The notes under the pieces are model-generated. The model was given only the letters and a program-made list of their open reading frames with translations. It made no database searches and had not been told where the DNA came from. Source: Cymbidium sinense (taxonomy: Eukaryota; Streptophyta; Magnoliopsida; Asparagales; Orchidaceae). From it: a DNA stretch of 64,000 bases. Shown here piece by piece: positions 13,527 to 24,910 of this stretch. The stretch spans positions 145,635,643-145,699,642 of the forward strand of contig CM038217.1 in NCBI GenBank assembly GCA_021442155.1, given 5' to 3'. The first letter of the stretch is position 1, and each line of letters opens with the position of its first letter. Made by a program: the position numbers and the translations under genes.

Positions 13527-13984
13527 ACTTAGATCGAATGGTCTAGGCTTGCTTTGCCATTTTTGATAAATTACTCTGATTGATTGGGTTGTTTAGGTTG
13601 TTAGGCACTCCATGTGGTTCGTTTTAGACAGAGGAGTGGAGGAGAGAGAGTACACATGTGCTAGGTGAGTGGAGGAGGTGATCCAAGTGGCCAATTTACA
13701 TTGGAGAGGTCAACTTGACCTTGGGTTGGGTCATGGCTAACATTGGATCATGTTCACCACCTCCCTTAGTGTCTAAATGGACCACTAGGAAGATGTTAAG
13801 TGGTCATGAAAAAGAATTGGTCAAATTCTAAGTGAATTTGGCCATAGGTTATCCTTTGAACTAGAGGTAAAATAGTCATTTGGCCTTGATTTTGATTTGG
13901 GCAAATTTGAGATGATTCAAAAATGGGTTGGGCCAAATTTCAAGTAATTTGGAGTTCATTTGATTTGAAGTGGTTCCATTTGAC

Positions 13985-14830
13985 ACATTTAGGTAAAAAT
14001 GGGTTAACTTGAGTTAGGTTGACCAATTGGTCAAATTGGATCAAATCATGGGTTAGGTCAAGTTCAAATGATCATTTGGAGCCTATGGGTATCATTAGTT
14101 TGGTTCAAATTGATTTATATTTGGTTTTGGTTCATTTAGGTTAATTTTGGTCAAATAGGTCAAGTTGACCAATTTGACCCATTTGACCTATTTGAGTTAG
14201 GTCATGGGTTGGTTTAGGCTTGGTTGATCATTTGAAATATTTTGCAAGCTTTGGCTTCAATCAATTTTGGTTTGGTTTGATTTCAAGTTGATTTGACCTT
14301 TTAGGTCAAGTTGGCTTTATGGTCAATTAAAGGGTCTAGTTGGCCAATTGAAGCTTTGGTCAAGTTCAACAAGTGATTTAGAATGAATTTGACCCATTGG
14401 TTGCAATCAATTTGGCTTAGATTAAGATTTAACCCATTTTGACTTTTAGGTCAACTTAGGTCAACTTAGGTCAAGTGGCCAGTTGGGCTAAGTTTGGCTT
14501 AAATGATGACTTGGTCAAGTTCATTATTGATTATGAATTGGTTTAGATCAATAGTTTCAATTAATTTGGCTTATGGTTGATTTTAGCTAGTTTACGTTAC
14601 ATTTAGGCTAAGTGTTGACTTGGTCAAAGGCTAGGTTTGACTTGATTTAACCCAATTTGAGTGATTGATCATCCTAGGATGATTATTTCTCATAATGTGA
14701 GGTTTAGATGGGCTTAGTTCAATCCAATTTGGGTTGGATTAAAAATTGGCTCAAAAAAGTGTTTTAGGCACTTTGGGTCAAGTGAGCCTAAGTTGGTCAA
14801 TTAGCTTGATCAAGACTTGATTCAAGTTTG
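13985..14830 (-). promoter_or_regulatory. TTGACC array in U3, LTR2
   Basis: Same repeated GGTCAA/TTGACC hexamer field as in the other LTR copies, including tandem AGGTCAACTT units at 14,450-14,480. Confidence 0.45.
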
Positions 14831-15149
14831 GTTGAACTCACATATGGACTTATGATTGAAATATAAATCCAATTGCAAGTGATTTGGAGTCAAATGGGTT
14901 TTGATTCATTTGACAATTTCAAGTTCAAAGGATGAACATAGGTTTGATTTATGTTGGTTTGATTTTGGCTTGATGATTGAAGTTTATGTTTATATTTGGT
15001 TTATGATTTAAGGAATGATTATTTGAAGAGAAAATTTAAAAGTTTGGATTGATTTGAGTTTGGTTTGGTTAAGTTCAAGAATTTTACTTGAAAGGGTATA
15101 GGTTGGATTTAGGTTAGATTTGGATTTGAGTTTTGAATTTGGTTTTGGT

Positions 15150-15400
15150 TATTTGAATTTATATTTCATTTATATTTGTGAATATAAATAAGAATATAAA
15201 TGGGTATGATAAAATCTTTTGAGTTTGGAGTGATTTGAATTTGGTTTGGTTAAGTTAAAGGATTTGACTTGAAAGAGTATGAATTGGATTTAAGTTGGGT
15301 TTGAATTTAAGTTTTGAATTTAGTTTTGGTTATTTGAATTTATATTTCATTTATATTTATGAATATAAATGAGAATATAAATGGATTATGAGAAAATCTT
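15150..15400. repeat. ~175 bp tandem repeat with ATATAAATG palindrome, two units (LTR2)
   Basis: Two units centred near 15,180 and 15,358, each with the AT palindrome TTTATATTTGTGAATATAAA followed by GATTTGGAGTGATTTG-like sequence. Copy number differs between LTRs: one near 8,920 and 18,190, two here, at 42,000-42,210 and at 60,955-61,185, three at 31,680-32,080. Confidence 0.75.
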
Positions 15401-15865
15401 TTGAATTTGGAGTATTTTGGATTTGATTTAGGCTAAGTCCATAAGATGATATCAAAGGGCTTAAGAAAGATTTTGGATTTGAATTAAATCATGGGTTTCA
15501 ATCATTTGGAATTGATTCATGATTCGAGAAAATCCATTAGGTTGGAATTGATTTAAGGTTTGATTTGGAATTGATTTGAATTTGAAGTTGATTTGAAAGA
15601 AGGAAGTAAGGATTTGAATTTGAAGTTGATTTGAATTTGAAGTTTGACTTCAAAGAAGGAAGTAAGGATTTGGGTAGGCAAGTTTTTCTAATACCCCTAA
15701 GGCATGACCTATCCCTATGTCTAACTCTTATAAGTCTCCAGGGTTAGGTTAAGTATTCACCTAATGACTAGAAGTGTCTTAAGACTAAAGAACTCTTAGT
15801 GACTAGAGGAGTCTTTATGCCTAAGATGAAGAAGTTGAAAGCTCACTCCAAAAGTGAGGTCAACA

Positions 15866-17662
15866 TCCCCAGCATTCACTCAAGAAGCCCTAAGTCGAGC
15901 ACACTCAGAGGGGCGACTATCTGCAATCGCCCACCATAGGAGGATATGAAAGGCCTAGGCTGATTGTTTCAAACTGACGGGCACCTTAGGTTGGTTTATG
16001 TTCGTTATGCTGATAGCGACTCACCTAGTGGATACCCCTCTTGCCAGATGTGAGTCTGGGTACTTTCCCCTTGAGTTGGACACTGAATACCTACAGACAT
16101 TATCTTCTTCAAGGTCTTGGACAAAGCCCTTAGTGGACCCTCCCCTGTGAGTACTTTATTTGGATCACGTCCTTAGAAACCCCATTTAGATACTACCCGG
16201 GTTACTCTTGGAATGGACAGTCCCCCTTTCCTAGTAACCACCCCTGTGGTTGGAGAATTTGTTCAGCAGATGCATAGATTCTCCCTTAGACCAGTAAATC
16301 TGAGATAGGTCTATGCTAATATGAGCTCCTTCTCAGTATGATCCCTTGCAAACCAACAAGGTCCATAGCAAATAAATAAAATATACAAATTTATTCGCTT
16401 ATGGATTAGGAATTCAAGCCCCAGTAGCCCCTTTCCCAAGCAGGCATCCTATCTTTAGGGCTGTGTCAGCAAAACTCCTTATAGGAATTACCTGACTAGA
16501 CTTGAGTTAAGATAAGTCCCTAGGTTGGCACTATCTCTGTAGTTGCCCTTAAGCCGGGTTCAATCTATTTTGCCACAAATAGATTTCCCCGATAGTCATT
16601 TTGCTCAGGAAGATGTAAGTCTACTACACATTCTTTCTAGCATGACCGTCACAAACCAACGGGCAGCCCTAGGTCAGGTGACATGTTATCTTGCTAATAT
16701 GTCTTCCCAGTGGTCTTTTGTAGTGGAAGATGTGAGTCCCCGTGCTTTCTTCTTTGAACTGGCTACTACAAATTGAAAGGTATCCCTTTGGTTGGATAGT
16801 TCTCCCTTCGACTGGGAAGCTACTTTCTTTGGAATGGTAAATCTGAAGTAGGTCAAGGCTGAAATGGCACCTACTCAGTGCAGTCCATTACAAACCAACA
16901 GGATCCATCAAATATAATTAAAATGAAATCAATTTGAACTATCTTTGAGATGATTTAAGTCCCCCAGTGGCATTCACTCAGTAATCAGCCTAAGGTTGGG
17001 TTTGATCCGTTGTCTCGCCAACTTATCACCCCAGCGCTGATCTCTACTTTGGAGGATGTAAATCTACTACACTTTCTTCCTAGTATAACTTCTGTACACC
17101 GAAAGGCAACCCCTCCAGTTGGATAGCCTTACTATATGGTTGGTAGACTACCCCTTTGGATTGGTAAATCTGAAGTAGGCCAAGGTCAACATGTCCCCTA
17201 CTCAGTGCGGTCCATTGCAAACTGACAGTGGTCCATTTGAAAATTTAAATTTTAAAAATTGAAACAAAATCAACCCTCCTCCCTAGTGGAACCAAACTAA
17301 ACAATCAAATTAATTAGCTTCTCCTCAGTGAGATGCAAATATTCCCAATCTCCCTAGTGGAGTCAATTCAATCCAACCTGAACATGTTCCCCTAGTGAAA
17401 GGTTCACATCTTTTATCCCTAGAGGATTCTAAATTCTAATTCCCCAGCAGATTTTATAACCTCTTGTCCCTAGTGGATGATTTGAGCCTTTCCCCCTAAT
17501 GGATGATTTTACACTAAAATCTTGATTCCTTCTACACCTCGAGTTTAGGAGTAGATCATTTCTATTAGTGTTTGTGATCGTTCAGACGTTGTTGATCGCC
17601 CTGATCAATACCAATACATGTGGCGTGCCTTGTTTGTCACACCACACCTATTAAGAGCCCTT
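15866..17662 (+). mobile_element. Repetitive 3' internal region of element B (plus sense)
   Basis: Sequence between a minus LTR (ends 15,865) and a plus LTR (starts 17,663). Positions about 15,965-16,090 match the reverse complement of 36,108-36,250, which lies beyond integrase in element 1, so I read this as the untranslated region between pol and the 3' LTR of a plus-strand element. It is built of degenerate tandem repeats: an AAATCTGAAGTAGG...CTCAGTGCAGTCC block recurs at about 16,303, 16,843 and 17,166, a GATGTAAGTCTACTACAC block at about 16,613 and 17,055, and short CCCTAGTGGA-type units fill 17,280-17,520. The ORF at 16,543-16,776 falls inside these repeats and is not a convincing gene. 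Confidence 0.6.
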
Positions 17663-18539
17663 TGTTGTCCTCACTTTTGGAGTGAGCTCTCAGCTTCTCC
17701 ATCTTAGACATAGGATTCCTCTAAACACTAAGAGTTCCTTAGTCTTAAGACACTTCAAGTGATTAGGTGAACACTTAACTTAACCCTAGAGACTTAGAAG
17801 AGTTAGCCATAGGAATAGGTTGTGCCTTAGGCGTATTAGGAGGACTTGTCTACCTTATAGCTTGAACCCAATCCTTACTTCCCTCCTTCAAACCAATCCA
17901 AATCAGATCTTAAATCAATTCCAACTCAATTGATTTTCTAAAATCTTAAATCAATTCCAAAATCCAAATCAAATCTTAAATCAATTCCAACTCAATTGAT
18001 CTTCTCAAATCTTAAGCCAATTCCAAAATCCAAATCAAATCTCAAATCTCAAATCATTTTTCAAATTATAAATCATTTCAAAACCAAATTCAAATCTTCC
18101 ATTTATTTTTCTAAATCATATGGACTTAGTTTCAAATCCCAAATCAAACAAAAGATTTTCTATAACCTTTTATATTTTCATTTATATTCACAAATATAAA
18201 TGAAATATAAATTAAATAACCAAAATAAATTAAAAACTCAAATCCAAATCCAACAAATTCAACTTATACTCTTTAAGTCAAATCCTTGAATTTAGCCAAA
18301 TCTCAAATCAATCAAAACCCTTGGATTTTCAAAAAAATCCTTCAATCACATGCACAAATATAAACATAAACTTCAATCATCAAACCAAAATCAAACTAAC
18401 CCAAATCAAACCCATGTTCATCCTTTGAACTTTAAATTGTCAAATGAACCAAAACCCATTTGACTCCAAATCACTTGCAATTGGACTTATATTTCAATCA
18501 TAAGTCCATATGTGAGTTCAACAAAACTTGAATCAAGAG

Positions 18540-19370
18540 CCTAATTGGCCACTTGACCCAAAGTGACCTAAAATACCTTTTTGAGCCAAATTCTAATCCA
18601 ACCCAAATTGGATTGAACTAAGCCTATCCAAGCCTTAAATTATGAGCAACAATCATCCTAGGATGATTAATCACTCAAATTAGGTCAAATCAAGTCAAAC
18701 CTAGCCTTTGACCAAGTCAACATTTAACCCAAATGAAACCTAAACAAGCTAAAATTTACTATAAGCCAAATTAATTGAAACCATTGATCTAAACCAATCC
18801 ATAGTCAATGATTTTACTTAACCAAGCATCAATTGAGCCAAACCAAGCCTAATTGGCCACTTGACCAAAGTTGACCCAAATTGACCTAAAAAGTCAAAAT
18901 GGGTCAAATCTTGATCTATGCCAAATTGATTGCAATCAATGGGTCAAATTCATTCTAAATCACTTGTTGAACTTGACCAAAGCTTCAATTAGCCAATTAG
19001 ACCCAACCTAGCCCAAATTAACCATGAACCCAACATGACCTAAAAGGTTAAATCAACTTGTATTCAAACTAAACTAAAATTAATTGAAACTAAATCTTGC
19101 AATACATTTTAAATGATCAACTAAGCTTAAACCAACCCATGATTTAATCCAATTGGGTCAAATGGGTCAAATTGTTCAACTTGACCTATTTGACCTAAAT
19201 GATCATAAATGAAACAAAACCAAATCTAAACCAAATTAAACCAAACCAATAATACCCATAGGCTCCATTTGAACTTGACCTAACCCATGGTTTGACCCAA
19301 TTTGACCAATTGGTAAAGCTAACCCAATTTGACCCAATTTGACCTAAATGAACCAATTCAAACCAAATGA
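18540..19370 (+). promoter_or_regulatory. TTGACC array in U3, LTR B
   Basis: Plus-sense copy of the array: many TTGACC and GGTCAA cores, about one per 20-40 bp, for example the run at 19,160-19,345. Confidence 0.5.
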
Positions 19371-19807
19371 ACTCCAATCACTTGAAATTTGTCCCAACCC
19401 ATTTTTGAATAATTTCAAATCTGCCCAAATCAAAATTATGATCAAATGACTATTTTACCCTTAGGTCAAAGGGTATCCTATGACTAAATTCACTTGGAAT
19501 TTGGTCATTTCTTATTCAAGGATACTTAGCATCCTCTTAATGGTCCACATGGAGACCAAGGAAGGTGGTGAACATCAACCAATGAGCTTGGGTCGGCCAT
19601 GACTCAAGCCAAGGCTAAACTGACCCCTCCAATGGAAATTGAACACTTGGATCACCAAAATGCACTCACCTAACACATGGGAATCCATTCTCCTTCCCTC
19701 CACTACCTAAAATGACTCACATGAGATGGTTTGCAGCCCAAACTGGTCAACCAATCTCACCCATTGATCAAAAATGGCAAAACTACTCATCACCATCTGA
19801 TCTAAGG

Positions 19808-19828
19808 AGGGGAAGATATACTCCCCCT
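19808..19828 (+). promoter_or_regulatory. Palindromic TATA-like element, LTR B
   Basis: GGGGAAG-ATATA-CTCCCCC; one mismatch in the stem. The conserved leader follows on the plus strand. Confidence 0.45.
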
Positions 19829-20105
19829 CATTCCCACTCAAATCACAAGTACTCATTTCCATAGAGCTAAGGAGACTCAATTAAAGCCTCCCCAAGCTTT
19901 TCCAGGCCCTTCCTAAACTCCATTGATTTTCCATTCTCGATTTCACTCAAAGCCTAAATAGGGGAGACCAATCTCGAGCTCAACTCATCCAATTCTCCAT
20001 CAAAGCCGAGGGAAGCACTACTTCGATCAAGCCTGATTGACATTGAAGGGGAGCTAGGTCAGCCAAATAACCCACTTCAAATCAAGATCCAATACCTTCA
20101 ACGGG

Positions 20106-20175
20106 GCTTCATCTCCAGTAGATGAAGCTACCTCCTCTGTTGGAAGCACCGGTGATAGCCTCCGGTGTGGTAATT
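20106..20175 (+). promoter_or_regulatory. Leader hairpins and possible splice donor, LTR B
   Basis: GCTTCATCT ... AGATGAAGC forms a 9-bp stem, followed by ACCGG-TGATAGCCT-CCGGT and then GTGTGGTAAT. Similar elements are at 23,157-23,225, 25,258-25,330 and 44,223-44,295, and degraded in minus copies near 7,075, 13,105 and 58,930. A transcribed leader ending in a 5' splice site is inferred. Confidence 0.4.
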
Positions 20176-20573
20176 GCTCAAAATCGTAGCCATAAAAAAT
20201 TTACTTTGGTACTTTTTGAAGAAAAGTGTCACCCCATTGCTCTTGACCGTTGGATGTACATCCCCCATCCTTTTGAAGGTGTGGGAACATTTTGATCCCA
20301 ATTCGAGCTCGGGTGAGCTCGGATTGAACGGGGAGAAATGAATGATGTTCATTTCTTATCGCTCAGGAAGGAGAAGGATCACACGTCGTTCATTTTGCAT
20401 GATTGGAACATACGACTGTGATTAGATGATGCTAGATCCCCTTTGATTTAAGCCTAAATAGAAGGATTAATCCTGGTCGTCAGATCTTAGATCGAACGGC
20501 CGGTAGAGAAATGCGTCCACCTCCGGCTGACTCAGCAGACGGGTGTGACAACTTAAATAACATATCCCATCGT

Positions 20574-20611
20574 GCCATGTGGAAAGCGCGTCGTGTCAAC
20601 CACCACGTGGC
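20574..20611. promoter_or_regulatory. CACGTG-type inverted repeat, LTR B
   Basis: GCCATGTGG pairs with CCACGTGGC (one G-T pair) around an AAAGCGCGTCGTGTCAACCA-like loop. Confidence 0.5.
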
Positions 20612-22786
20612 CCGACAGGATTTGGGGTTTAATTAGCTCTAATTAATCTAATTTTAATGATGAAACTTTCTAAATTCATAAATAATTCTAGAAAAATCTA
20701 AAAAAATACAAACTCATGCTCATTTTAAAGATAATTCACAGGAGAATAATATAAAATTAAAATTAATTACTTTTGAATAGTGATTTTAACTCAATTTAGA
20801 TTTTATTAGAAATATAATTAAGTTAATTACTCCTTAATTACTTTAGTAATTAATTCCAAACTTCCTAACATTGATTAATGGGAAGACCTCTCCCTCCCAT
20901 GATTTTCTTGGAATTTATTATTGGATTAATTAGGGGAATTGCTTGTTTCATCCCTAATCACTTTCTTAATTAATTAAATGATTAATCAACCTATTAAATA
21001 GTGATAAATTCATTAATTAAGCTTGCTAATCATCATGAAATAGTGAATAGACTTAGGGAATGAGATTAGGTCATCTTTTCAATCTTTCCCCTAAGTCTAT
21101 TTCATTTGGATAATCACTTCATTAATTAGTTTAATTAACCAAACTCAAAACTAAATCACTCCATAACTTAATCACTTAATTCTTGGGTCGATTCATAGGT
21201 ATTCAATAACTTAAGAGGATTTCAAAGGAAATTATAATCAAACTACATGTGTAGGATGGTTATAAAAGTACTTAATTAAACTATTTAGCTTAATTAATCA
21301 ATAATTGTGAGCCAATTGCATTAGACCCTTTTATTTCTTAGGTGCATTTCTGATTTAAATTCCATATGGTTGCATATCATATGTTGGCTCATAATTATTT
21401 GGATAATTATGTTAAAGTTGTATAGGTAAGGGATAATTAATGAATTTAATTCATAACTTAACCTAAAGAAAACATAAAATCAATCTAATTATTCTAAAGT
21501 TAAACCAAACCAACTCACACATGGGAGAAATGGGTTAGGACCAGCAAACTCTTTTCATATTTTCTAAGTCAAATCAAATCCAAAAATAAAAATCTCCTTA
21601 AAGAATTTTGATTCATTTTAAATAATCTTATTTTATATGATTGTCCTTAGGAAGTAATTAGGGTGAATGAATTCATGTGCTTACATCCCTTTATTTCTTT
21701 CCAAGCATGCTAAATATTATTTTCCATTTGAAATCATGCATTCAGATCCTTTGAAAAATCAATTAAATAAAATGTTTCCTTTTATGTCAAATTGCATATT
21801 TTGGCTAAAGTTAAGAATATGAGTGGATATAATCACTATTAAACCAAAAATTATTTTCAAAACCTATAAATCAAAGATTATGAATGAAGTGATGCTACTT
21901 ATAAGTACTTATAAGCTTGCATATGATTAGAGCATAAGATGTGTTTTGTGTTGTTTTCTTCTCTCCTCTTAACAAGGACTTGCATAGGATTTGCAAAGTG
22001 TATAGTTAATTTGAAAAGAACATTACACTTGCTTAAATCTATTCCTATTCACTCCTTTGTTATGACTTAAGAAGGATCCTCAAATTACACATGTAAATTA
22101 TACAACCAAATCAAATACAAAAATCTTTTGCATGATTCTTTATCCTTTTGACCCTTTTTATTCATCTACATGTATTTAAGAAAAATGGTATATTAGTCTG
22201 GACATCCCAGGATTGCGAGGCTTTAAGTAGCCCTAAGTAGGTCTTGTACCTTATGCCCCTAGTGTAGAAAATAATGGTGTTATACTCACTTATGTATTTT
22301 ATACATGTAGATGTGCATTTTGTTAATGGATGGCAAATCCCCCTTTTCTACATAATAAAAACATGCATCAATGGAACATCCAAATTTTCAAATCATATCT
22401 CTTAGCATTCATCATCAAAGTGTGCTAAAATTTGCATTGCATGTGTAAGTATGCTTAGGATCATTCATATGCATCACATACATGATGGAAAGAAACAAAT
22501 GGTTGTATGTCATGTGATAGTGATCCACCTGGACACTAATAAGAGTGATGCACCTGATACAATGGGTTTGGGCCAGCCAAACCCAACTCAAGGCCAAAAC
22601 TAACCACTCCCTTCATTTCAAGCACATGGCAATCACTCCTCCACCCAAAATCAACACATGACACTCCTCCACTACCTCCCTCTGACCAAACCAAACCATG
22701 TGCAAGTTCAAATGGCCTAATAAACCCATTGAAGGAGGTGAATTTGATCAAAATGTCTTAGCACCTCTTGGCCTTCCAATCCATCT

Positions 22787-22807
22787 AGGGGGAGATATAC
22801 TCCCCCT
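22787..22807 (+). promoter_or_regulatory. Palindromic TATA-like element, duplication unit 1
   Basis: GGGGGAG-ATATA-CTCCCCC with perfect arms; the best-preserved plus-sense example. Confidence 0.5.
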
Positions 22808-23156
22808 AATTTCACTTGAATTGCATTCTCTTGCATTCGATTGAGTGAGAGGAAGCCAAAGGAAGCAATTGCAAGTCTCCCCAAGCTCCCCCAAGCCAAT
22901 TCAATTTCCCCATTCTCGATTTTGCCTAAGCCAAAAAAAGGGGAGGTAGCAAGATTTTGAAACTCATCCAATACTCAAATTTAACTCAATTTCTCTCTCA
23001 AGCACCTTGAGGGAACCCGATCAAGTTCACCTAAGCCTTCATCCAAGTTCTCAAGCCATGAGAAGAGTTCTCTAGACCAAGGCCGCAAGAAATTGAAGCC
23101 CACATTGGTCAATAGAAGGATCTACTCAATACCAAAGCTTGAAACCTTCAACAAGA

Positions 23157-23225
23157 CTTCATCTCCACTAGACGAAGCTACTTCGATAGTTGGGAGCACC
23201 GGTGATAGCCTCCGGTGAGGTATGC
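23157..23225 (+). promoter_or_regulatory. Leader hairpins and possible splice donor, duplication unit 1
   Basis: ACTTCATCT/AGACGAAGC-like stem, then ACCGG-TGATAGCCT-CCGGT and GAGGTATGCC. The donor-like GAG|GTATG is about 420 bases downstream of the TATA-like palindrome. Confidence 0.4.
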
Positions 23226-23621
23226 CTTCAAACCGAGGCTAGAATAGGTATGTGTGGTCCTTTACGAAGAGAATTTTCATCTCAAGTAAAATTGGTCATT
23301 GGATGTCTTCCCCCTTGCATGATGATGGTGTGGGTTGAGTTTGAGCTCAATCTAAGCTCAATCGAGCTCGGATCTTGCCCTAAAGAGTGGATGGTTTCCC
23401 TCTCCCGCAATCGAACTTAGTGATGGATGATGGAGCATCCATGCACGCATTTTGGATGGATGGTCATGATCAAGTCACATAGGATCCTCTGATTTATCCC
23501 TTAAGAACCACATGCTTAATCTTGACCATATGATCTTTGATCAGATGGTCGAGGAGAAAGTGCGTGGCGTCGCTGCTGACGTGGCATGGGGATGTGACAA
23601 CTTAAGTGATGAATCCCATCA

Positions 23622-23664
23622 TGTCACATGGAAAGCGTGCACCGCATCAGTAGTCTATGTGGCA
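23622..23664. promoter_or_regulatory. CACGTG-type inverted repeat, duplication unit 1
   Basis: Left arm GTCACATGGA and right arm TCTATGTGGC-like; degraded pairing. The duplication junction falls directly after the right arm. Confidence 0.4.
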
Positions 23665-24890
23665 ACTAAGCCCAACTAAGCCTCACATTGTGAGCAACAA
23701 TCATTATAAGATGATCAATAACTGAAATTGGGTCAAACCAAGTCAAACCTAAGGGTTGACCAAGTCAAACCTAAGGGTTGACCAAGTCAACATTTAGCCA
23801 AAATGAAACTTAAACTAGCCAAAATCCACCATTGGCCAAATTGACTAAAACCATTGATCAAAGCTCATTCATGATCAATGTTGAGCTTGACCAAGTCATC
23901 ATTTGAGCCTAACCTAGCCCAATTGGCCACTTGAGCCAAGTTGACCCAACTTTACTTAAAAAGTCAAAATGGGTCAAAACTTGATCTAAGCCAAATTAAT
24001 TGAAATCAATTGGTCAAGTTTATTCCAAATCACTTTTTGAACTTGACCAAAGCCTCAATTGGCTAACTAGACCCAACTTAGCCCAATTAACCTTGAACCT
24101 AACTTGACCTAAAAGGTCAAATTGAGCCAAAATCAAATTAAATCAAAATTAATTAGAAATAAAGATACCAATACATTTCATATGACCAATCAAGCCTAAA
24201 TCAACCCATGACCCAAATAGGTCAAATGGGTCAAATTTGGTCAACTTGACCCATTTGACCTAAATGAAATCAAATGAATAAAATCTAGATATAATTTAAA
24301 TTAAACCAAACCAATGATGCCAAAATATTTCAAACCGTCATATGAACTTGACCCAACCCTTGGTTTGACCTAATTTGGCCAATTGGTCAACTTGACCCAA
24401 GTTGACCCATTTTGACCTAAATGGGTCAACATGAGCTTAATCACATCAAATCAATTCCAAATTCATTGAAACTTGGCCCAACCCATTTTTCAATCATACC
24501 AAACATACTCAAACTAAAATCCAAGCCAAATGACCATTTTATCCCTAGGTCAAAGTGTAATTTTTAGCCAAATTCACTTGGAATCTAGTCAAATCCTCTT
24601 CATGGCCACTTGGCACACTCTTAGTGGACCCCATGGACACTAATAAGAGTGGTGCACCTGACACAATGGGTTTTGGCTAGCCAAACCCAACCCAAGGCTA
24701 AAGCTGACCACTCCCTTCATTTCAAGCATATGACAATCACTCCTCTGCCCAAAATCAGCACATGACACTCCTACACTACCTCCCTCTGGCCAAACTGAAC
24801 CATGTGCAAGTTCAAATGGCCTAATAAACCCTTTGAAGGAGGTGAATTTGATCAAAATGGCTTAGCAGCTCTTGGCCTTCCAATCCATCT

Positions 24891-24910
24891 AGGGGAGATA
24901 TACTCCCCCT
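24891..24910 (+). promoter_or_regulatory. Palindromic TATA-like element, duplication unit 2
   Basis: GGGGAG-ATATA-CTCCCC, one G fewer than unit 1. Confidence 0.45.

Larger units (their letters stand above)
9378..15865 (-). mobile_element. LTR2 (minus sense), interrupted and internally deleted
   Basis: Begins in sense with TGTTGACC (complement at 15,858-15,865) and runs left to 9,378, where it stops about 0.1 kb short of the expected 3' end and meets the first base of LTR1. The missing tail probably lies beyond the left edge, on the far side of element A. Compared with LTR1 it also lacks about 1 kb near 10,400, removing the purine tract and the GGGGTGCT box. It carries the conserved ~110 bp box at about 10,960-11,075, the CACGTG repeat (12,652-12,690), the TATA-like palindrome (13,506-13,526), the TTGACC array (about 13,985-14,830) and two units of the ~175 bp AT-palindrome repeat (15,150-15,400). 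No genes. Confidence 0.75.
17663..22520 (+). mobile_element. LTR B, 5' part (plus sense)
   Basis: Starts TGTTGTCC, the sense 5' end of the LTR family, directly after the 3' region of element B. It runs through the AT palindrome (18,168-18,212), the TTGACC array (about 18,540-19,370), the TATA-like palindrome (19,808-19,828), leader hairpins (20,106-20,165), the CACGTG repeat (20,574-20,611) and the conserved ~110 bp box (22,185-22,300). At about 22,520 it stops and the sequence jumps back to the end of U3. Small ORFs on either strand, including 17,996-18,199 and 20,128-20,352, show no recognisable protein. Confidence 0.7.
22521..24624 (+). repeat. Tandem duplication unit 1 (~2.1 kb of LTR)
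   Basis: 22,521-23,664 covers the end of U3, the TATA-like palindrome (22,787-22,807), leader and CACGTG repeat (about 23,622-23,664). 23,665-24,624 then returns to the TTGACC-rich U3, leading into a second copy. Landmarks are offset by about 2,105 bp (22,535 to 24,640; 23,197 to 25,304). The two units look much more alike than either looks like other LTRs, so the duplication is probably recent. The minus-strand ORFs at 22,536-22,751 and 24,640-24,855 are the same chance ORF duplicated. Confidence 0.75.

Noticed and set aside
2145..15865. LTR sense reading TGGTG...GGTCAACA (opposite orientation)
   Set aside because: Both readings satisfy TG...CA, but the primer-binding site, stem-loop leader and gag all lie on the CACCA side, which sets the sense as TGTTGACC...CACCA.
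22536..22751. Minus-strand ORF repeated at 24,640-24,855 as a conserved small gene
   Set aside because: Its repetition is explained by the 2.1 kb tandem duplication; older LTR copies do not keep it.
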